Shown in pieces: positions 61,035 to 64,000 of a stretch of 64,000 bases of DNA. Numbering within the stretch: position 1 is the first letter of the stretch; the number at the start of each line of letters is the position of its first letter. This DNA comes from Gordonia sputi NBRC 100414. GTDB lineage: Bacteria > Actinomycetota > Actinomycetes > Mycobacteriales > Mycobacteriaceae. The DNA lies in contig NZ_BAFC01000116.1 of the NCBI RefSeq assembly GCF_000248055.1, positions 1-64,000 of the forward strand, written 5' to 3'. The translations under genes and the position numbers were made by a program. The notes under the pieces were generated by a model. That model was given only the letters and a program-made list of their open reading frames with translations. It searched no databases and was not told where the DNA came from.

Positions 61035-61724
61035 ATGGCGAACCCCACCGCGCTATCAACACTGCTCGGACAGAACGTCCGACGCCTACGCGAAACCGCC
61101 GGCTTGACGACCGATGAACTCGCTAAACGCATGCAGCCGTTTGGATTTCGTTGGCAAGGAAGTAGCGTTCGAGCACTTGAATCCGGCAGGTCTACGGTCA
61201 CAGTTCACCTGCTGATTGCGCTGGCAAGCGCACTAGATGGCGCTTCTCTTGATGGGAACGAATCCATCAACGCGGTCGCTCTGCTAGCGGCACCTCGAGG
61301 CTCACTCATTGATGTTGGGAACCAAACCCCCCTACTCGCCGAGTATCTCCAGGAGTTCTTCAATGGAGCCCCCGGAAGCACTCTCAGGGTCGGATTTGCC
61401 GAGCTAGTGGACCAGGAAGCCCAAGCCCGCTCCCACGCCGCCAGCGACGGGCTGTCCGGCATCGAAGCCGGTCGGGCTCGCTATACCTCACAAAAGCAGC
61501 TGCACAGCTTCGGTGAGACCGAGCGGAGAGTGGTAGAAGATCTAGGAATTTCACTGCCCGAACTCGCGTACCTGTCACACAAACTGTGGCGACGAACCAT
61601 CACGGATGAACGTGACCAGCGCGCTGGCGGAGACAGCAATCCGCAGAAACGAGGGCGAGTAATGCGAGAACTCAAACAAGAACTCAGGGAAGAACTCTCA
61701 AGGGACCAAGATGGCGACGATTGA
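61035..61724 (+). CDS. XRE-type repressor
   Basis: 229 aa. N-terminal helix-turn-helix (LGQNVRRLRETAGLTTDELA, then SSVRALESGRSTVTV). The C-terminal part has no visible self-cleavage motif; it ends in a charged tail (MRELKQELREELSRD). It probably keeps the leftward operon silent. The last 14 bp overlap the integrase start, so repressor and integrase share one transcript, unlike the actinophages in which the attachment site lies in the repressor gene. Confidence 0.8.
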   Translation: MANPTALSTLLGQNVRRLRETAGLTTDELAKRMQPFGFRWQGSSVRALESGRSTVTVHLLIALASALDGASLDGNESINAVALLAAPRGSLIDVGNQTPLLAEYLQEFFNGAPGSTLRVGFAELVDQEAQARSHAASDGLSGIEAGRARYTSQKQLHSFGETERRVVEDLGISLPELAYLSHKLWRRTITDERDQRAGGDSNPQKRGRVMRELKQELREELSRDQDGDD

Positions 61725-62868
61725 GCGCTACTCAACGAAGTCGGGCGCGCGATACCGCGTTCGCTACCGCACTCCCGACCATCGCCAGACCGACAAGCGC
61801 GGCTTTCGAACTAAGCGTGACGCCGAGGCGTTTGCCGCCACCGTCGAGGTCGAGAAGCTGACAGGCTCGTACATCGCTCCGACACTTGGTCGGATCACGA
61901 TTGACGAACTAGCGCCAGACTGGTTGGCACGCAAGGAGTCCGACGTCGCGCCGTCGAACTACCGAACGCTCGAGAGTGCGTGGCGCACGCACGTCGAACC
62001 GCAGTGGGGCCGTCGACGAGTCTCGGACATCGAGCTCGGCGAGGTCGAGCGGTGGATCGCGGATCTTGGGCGCACCATCACCGACGCCAAGGGCGAAGTG
62101 GTGAAGAAGGGCGCCGGCGCGACGACGATCATCCGCGCCTACGGCGTACTCGCCGGCATCCTCGACGACGCGGTGAAGTCTCGGCGACTCGCAGTGAACC
62201 CAGCCCGTGGGGTCGAGAACTTGCCGAAGAAGGGCCGCAAGCGGCACGTCTACCTGTCAGCATCCGACGTCGAACGTCTCGCCGTCGAGTCGGGTGAGCA
62301 CCGCGCCCTAGTGCTCACCCTGGCCTACTGCGGTCTGCGCTGGGGCGAGCTGGTTGCCCTGCGGGTCCGCGATGTCGAGTTCCTGCGGAAGCGGCTCACT
62401 GTGCATGACAATGCGGTGCAGCTTGGTGTAGAGCACGCGGTTGGGCGCACGAAGTCACGCAAGACTCGATCGGTACCTGTCCCCCAGTTCATCCTTGATG
62501 AGCTCTCGGTGCAATGTCAGGGGAAGGATCTCGACGAGCTGGTGTTCCCGGGTCCGAACGGTCGGTACCTGCCGCGGCCGAAGTCCACTCGAGGGTGGTT
62601 CGCCGGAGCGGTGCAGCGGGCAGGAGTTCAGACGATCACGCCGCACGATCTGCGACACACGACAGCGAGCCTCGCGGTGTCGGCCGGCGTCAACGTCCTG
62701 GCGCTCGCACGGATGCTCGGGCACACCTCCGCGAAGGTCACCCTCGACGTCTACGCAGACCTGTTTGACGACGATCTAGATGCTGTCGCGGTCACCCTGA
62801 ATCAGCGCTACTCGCCGCAGAGTGTGGGCAAAGTGTGGGCAGAGGGAACCACCGACACCTCCCCGTAG
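61711..62868 (+). CDS. int: Tyrosine-type site-specific integrase
   Basis: 385 aa. N-terminal arm-binding domain (SGARYRVRYRTPDHRQTDKR), SAM-like core-binding domain, and catalytic domain with Arg in CGLRWGEL, Lys in GRTKSRKTRS, HDLRHT, GHTSAKVTLDVY (His then nucleophile Tyr). It recombines the 31-bp core in tRNA-Ser. The last codons contain the right pair of GTGTGGGCA repeats. The stop is 40 bp from the attachment site. Confidence 0.95.
   Translation: MATIERYSTKSGARYRVRYRTPDHRQTDKRGFRTKRDAEAFAATVEVEKLTGSYIAPTLGRITIDELAPDWLARKESDVAPSNYRTLESAWRTHVEPQWGRRRVSDIELGEVERWIADLGRTITDAKGEVVKKGAGATTIIRAYGVLAGILDDAVKSRRLAVNPARGVENLPKKGRKRHVYLSASDVERLAVESGEHRALVLTLAYCGLRWGELVALRVRDVEFLRKRLTVHDNAVQLGVEHAVGRTKSRKTRSVPVPQFILDELSVQCQGKDLDELVFPGPNGRYLPRPKSTRGWFAGAVQRAGVQTITPHDLRHTTASLAVSAGVNVLALARMLGHTSAKVTLDVYADLFDDDLDAVAVTLNQRYSPQSVGKVWAEGTTDTSP
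62821..62841. promoter_or_regulatory. Putative integrase arm-type sites, right
   Basis: AGTGTGGGCA at 62821 and 62832, 11 bp apart, inside the 3' end of int and about 70 bp from the attachment core. It mirrors the pair at 43564/43575. In the circular form both pairs would flank the core in the same orientation. Confidence 0.55.
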
Positions 62869-62874
62869 ACACCA

Positions 62875-62910
62875 AAATGGCCCCCTACCTGGGAAGATAG
62901 GAGGCCATTT
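62875..62910. terminator. Element-borne terminator behind tRNA-Ser and int
   Basis: AAATGGCC...GGCCATTT (8 bp) continues as CCTA...TAGG with one mismatch and a 10-nt loop. It stops int on one strand and tRNA-Ser(CGA) on the other, replacing the tRNA's own terminator left behind at 43408-43445. Confidence 0.75.
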
Positions 62911-62938
62911 CTGGCGGTGGCGGAGGGATTTGAACCCT
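62908..62938. repeat. Right attachment site within tRNA-Ser(CGA)
   Basis: Identical over 31 bp to 43442-43472. It covers the tRNA acceptor 3' strand, the T-arm and 7 bp downstream. Integration therefore rebuilds an intact tRNA gene on this side. Confidence 0.93.
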
Positions 62939-63002
62939 CGGTACGGGGTTACCGCACACAGCATTTCGAGTGCTGCACCTTCGGCCGCTCGGACACGCCA
63001 CC
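62915..63002 (-). tRNA. tRNA-Ser, anticodon CGA
   Basis: Class II tRNA on the minus strand: acceptor GGTGGCG with CGCCACC, anticodon loop with CTCGAAA (anticodon CGA, reading UCG), long variable arm, T-arm GAGGG-TTCAAAT-CCCTC, discriminator G. CCA not encoded. UCG is a major serine codon in this GC-rich genome, so the intact gene must be kept; the element's core restores it. Confidence 0.95.
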
Positions 63003-63085
63003 GCGGAAGACTGTACCGCAGCTGGCGTCTGACACTAAATCAGCAGGTCAGCGAGGTGCATGGCGAGCTCGCCACGCCGTATGGC

Positions 63086-63295
63086 TCAGTGGCCGGTGAG
63101 CTTGTCCTTGATGCTGTCGACGCCTTCTTTGACCTTGTCGGCAACCTCGGAGACCTTCTGCTTGCCTTCGGCTACAGCCTGGTCGCCCTTGCCCTCATTC
63201 TTGAGGTCGTCGTTGTTGGTCAGGCTTCCGACAGCTTCCTTGCCCCGACCCTTGAGCTCTTCTGCCTTGTTCTGTGCATCATCAGTGGTTGCCAT
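63086..63295 (-). CDS. CsbD-like stress protein
   Basis: 69 aa: DDAQNKAEELKGRGKEAVGS, then LKNEGKGDQAVAEGKQKV is the CsbD pattern (small, hydrophilic, general-stress induced). GGAGAG lies 6 bp before the ATG. Probably expressed under stress with the similar helical protein at 63457. Molecular role unknown. Confidence 0.9.
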   Translation of the reverse strand: MATTDDAQNKAEELKGRGKEAVGSLTNNDDLKNEGKGDQAVAEGKQKVSEVADKVKEGVDSIKDKLTGH

Positions 63296-63456
63296 AGAAC
63301 TCTCCTTCGCGTGTGCGAACCAGAGCGCGGTTTTCGCGTCTCCTGAAATCCACCGTACACATCGTCGAAGTGGCGCTGTTATATCGAAATCTGGCCGGGT
63401 CGAAGCCTTGGCGGGTCAGTCGTGCGCACCTTGCCTGCGGTCACGCGGGACCGGTC

Positions 63457-63726
63457 TCACTTCCCGAGGAGCTTGTCCTTGATCTCGCCGAACTTCTCCT
63501 TGGCCGTACCCACGGCGTCCTGCACCTTCTCGTTCTCGGTGAACTCGGTGATCTTCTCCTTCGCCGTGCCCACGGCGTCCTGCACCTTCTCGTTCTCCGT
63601 GAACTCGGTGAACTTCTCCTTCGCCGTGCCCACGGCGTCCTGGACCTTTTCGTTCTCCGTGAACTCGGTGATCTTGCCTTTGACCGATTCCACGGCCTCG
63701 TTGATCTTGTCGCTGGATTCACTCAT
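63457..63726 (-). CDS. Helical protein of three 22-residue repeats
   Basis: 89 aa from ATG 63726 (MSESSDKINEAVES). Three near-identical units of the form KFTEFTENEKVQDAVGTAKE, each 22 residues, give amphipathic helices like LEA or apolipoprotein repeats. The 66-bp DNA repeats are nearly identical (63493-63690), so copy number may vary between strains. Possibly a desiccation or membrane-stress protein beside the CsbD-like gene. Confidence 0.75.
   Translation of the reverse strand: MSESSDKINEAVESVKGKITEFTENEKVQDAVGTAKEKFTEFTENEKVQDAVGTAKEKITEFTENEKVQDAVGTAKEKFGEIKDKLLGK
63493..63690. repeat. 66-bp tandem repeat, three units, in-frame
   Basis: Three 66-bp units (22 codons each) with only a few differences between them, such as TTGGCCGTA against TTCGCCGTG. 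They encode the repeated helices of the 89-aa protein. Near identity points to recent duplication or gene conversion. Confidence 0.85.
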
Positions 63727-63847
63727 GGTGTCGACTCCTCGCCATGCGGAGCCCGATGCTCCGCGCTCGATTACCAACCTGCCACAACGGGGCGCCTGTG
63801 TCTTTGGGTGAGAACCCTGGTTTGTGCATACCTCGACACCCCTGCGA

Positions 63848-64000
63848 TCAGGTGGTAGCGCGCAGCACGTCGACGATGGCGTCGAGGTTGCGCTCGAATC
63901 GCTGCTCTCGATCGCCAAAAAGAATCCGACCGGCCTCCGCGACCAGCGGAACGTCGTCGCCGAGCATCTCGGTCCGATCCGACAGCGAGTAACGCGGCTC
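63848..64000 (-). CDS. C-terminal end of a probable TetR regulator (cut by window end)
   Basis: The minus-strand frame is open from the window end to TGA at 63848: 50 codons ending FGDREQRFERNLDAIVDVLR. The pattern (hydrophobic helix then F-x-x-G/N-L-D-A/x-I-V-D-V/G-L) is typical of TetR C-terminal helices, but only the tail is visible. Confidence 0.5.
   Translation of the reverse strand, partial: EPRYSLSDRTEMLGDDVPLVAEAGRILFGDREQRFERNLDAIVDVLRATT

Larger units (their letters stand above)
43442..62938. mobile_element. Integrated satellite- or prophage-like element in tRNA-Ser(CGA)
   Basis: The boundaries are a perfect 31-bp direct repeat (43442-43472 and 62908-62938) containing the tRNA-Ser 3' end. 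Inside are a tyrosine integrase next to the right end, a repressor, AlpA-type gene, RepA-like ATPase, WhiB, a giant tape measure protein, HNH nuclease, and cargo (nuclease, Fic). GC is visibly lower in the cargo zone (44-48 kb). I find no capsid, portal, terminase, tail-tube, lysin/holin or conjugation gene. Two cargo genes look damaged. Confidence 0.9.

Noticed and set aside
61035-62938. Integration-dependent immunity (attachment site inside the repressor gene)
   Set aside because: The 31-bp core lies 1.2 kb from the repressor, beyond int, so integration does not truncate the repressor.
43442-62938. Integrative conjugative element
   Set aside because: No FtsK/TraB-type translocase, relaxase or other transfer gene was found. 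The RepA-like ATPase has replication-type motifs.

Overview
The window is chromosomal DNA of a high-GC, mycolic-acid-type actinobacterium. Gordonia or a close relative is most likely. This rests on codon use, GTG/TTG starts, the cell-wall genes (MurT/GatD, a GT87 mannosyltransferase, a cyclopropane-synthase-like enzyme), a WhiB protein and a gene order that, from memory, follows the M. tuberculosis Rv3712-Rv3722c neighbourhood (murT, gatD, recR, ybaB, SRPBCC, FAD oxidoreductase, CFA synthase, dnaX, aspartate aminotransferase, ffs). Species cannot be fixed from sequence reading alone.

Layout: 0-9 kb holds two LysR regulators, one divergent from an MFS exporter and one from a luciferase-like oxidoreductase, then a DMT transporter, a Pro-rich ParA/EspI-like ATPase, a DUF732 lipoprotein and an HSL-type esterase. 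9.5-28.7 kb is the conserved core: murT-gatD, UdgB, a frameshifted anchored protein, a P-loop kinase, recR-ybaB, a pseudouridine synthase, the FAD oxidoreductase/methyltransferase pair, dnaX, an acyl-CoA synthetase, a GT87 enzyme, aspartate aminotransferase, the SRP RNA and tRNA-Ser(GGA). 28.7-43.4 kb holds an NmrA protein, DUF5996, a LigD-type polymerase plus LigC pair, GluQRS, two CNNM/CBS membrane proteins, Tgt, a TipA-like MerR, MurF and Ddl.

43,442-62,938 is an integrated mobile element of about 19.5 kb, bounded by a perfect 31-bp repeat that is the 3' end of tRNA-Ser(CGA). Its right end carries a tyrosine integrase, a repressor and a divergent AlpA-type gene. A long leftward operon then encodes small regulators, a RepA-like AAA ATPase with a companion protein, WhiB, a helix-turn-helix protein, a 1789-residue tape measure protein with two cell-wall-hydrolase modules, two unknown proteins and an HNH nuclease. 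Next comes a small gene between long inverted repeats, then a cargo zone (PD-(D/E)xK nuclease, a nonsense-interrupted gene, a zinc-ribbon protein, a Fic enzyme). I see no capsid, portal, terminase, tail-tube or conjugation gene. It is either a phage satellite with its own tape measure protein or a decayed prophage, and it is the most interesting feature here.

Right of the tRNA are a CsbD-like stress protein, a 22-residue-repeat protein and the end of a probable TetR regulator. Outside the element the chromosome is seeded with repeat families: a GGTCGAGC...GTCGAGACC family at four loci, one of which has expanded inside dnaX, and an 85-bp element with palindromic ends at two loci, one of which supplies the C-terminus of a transporter.
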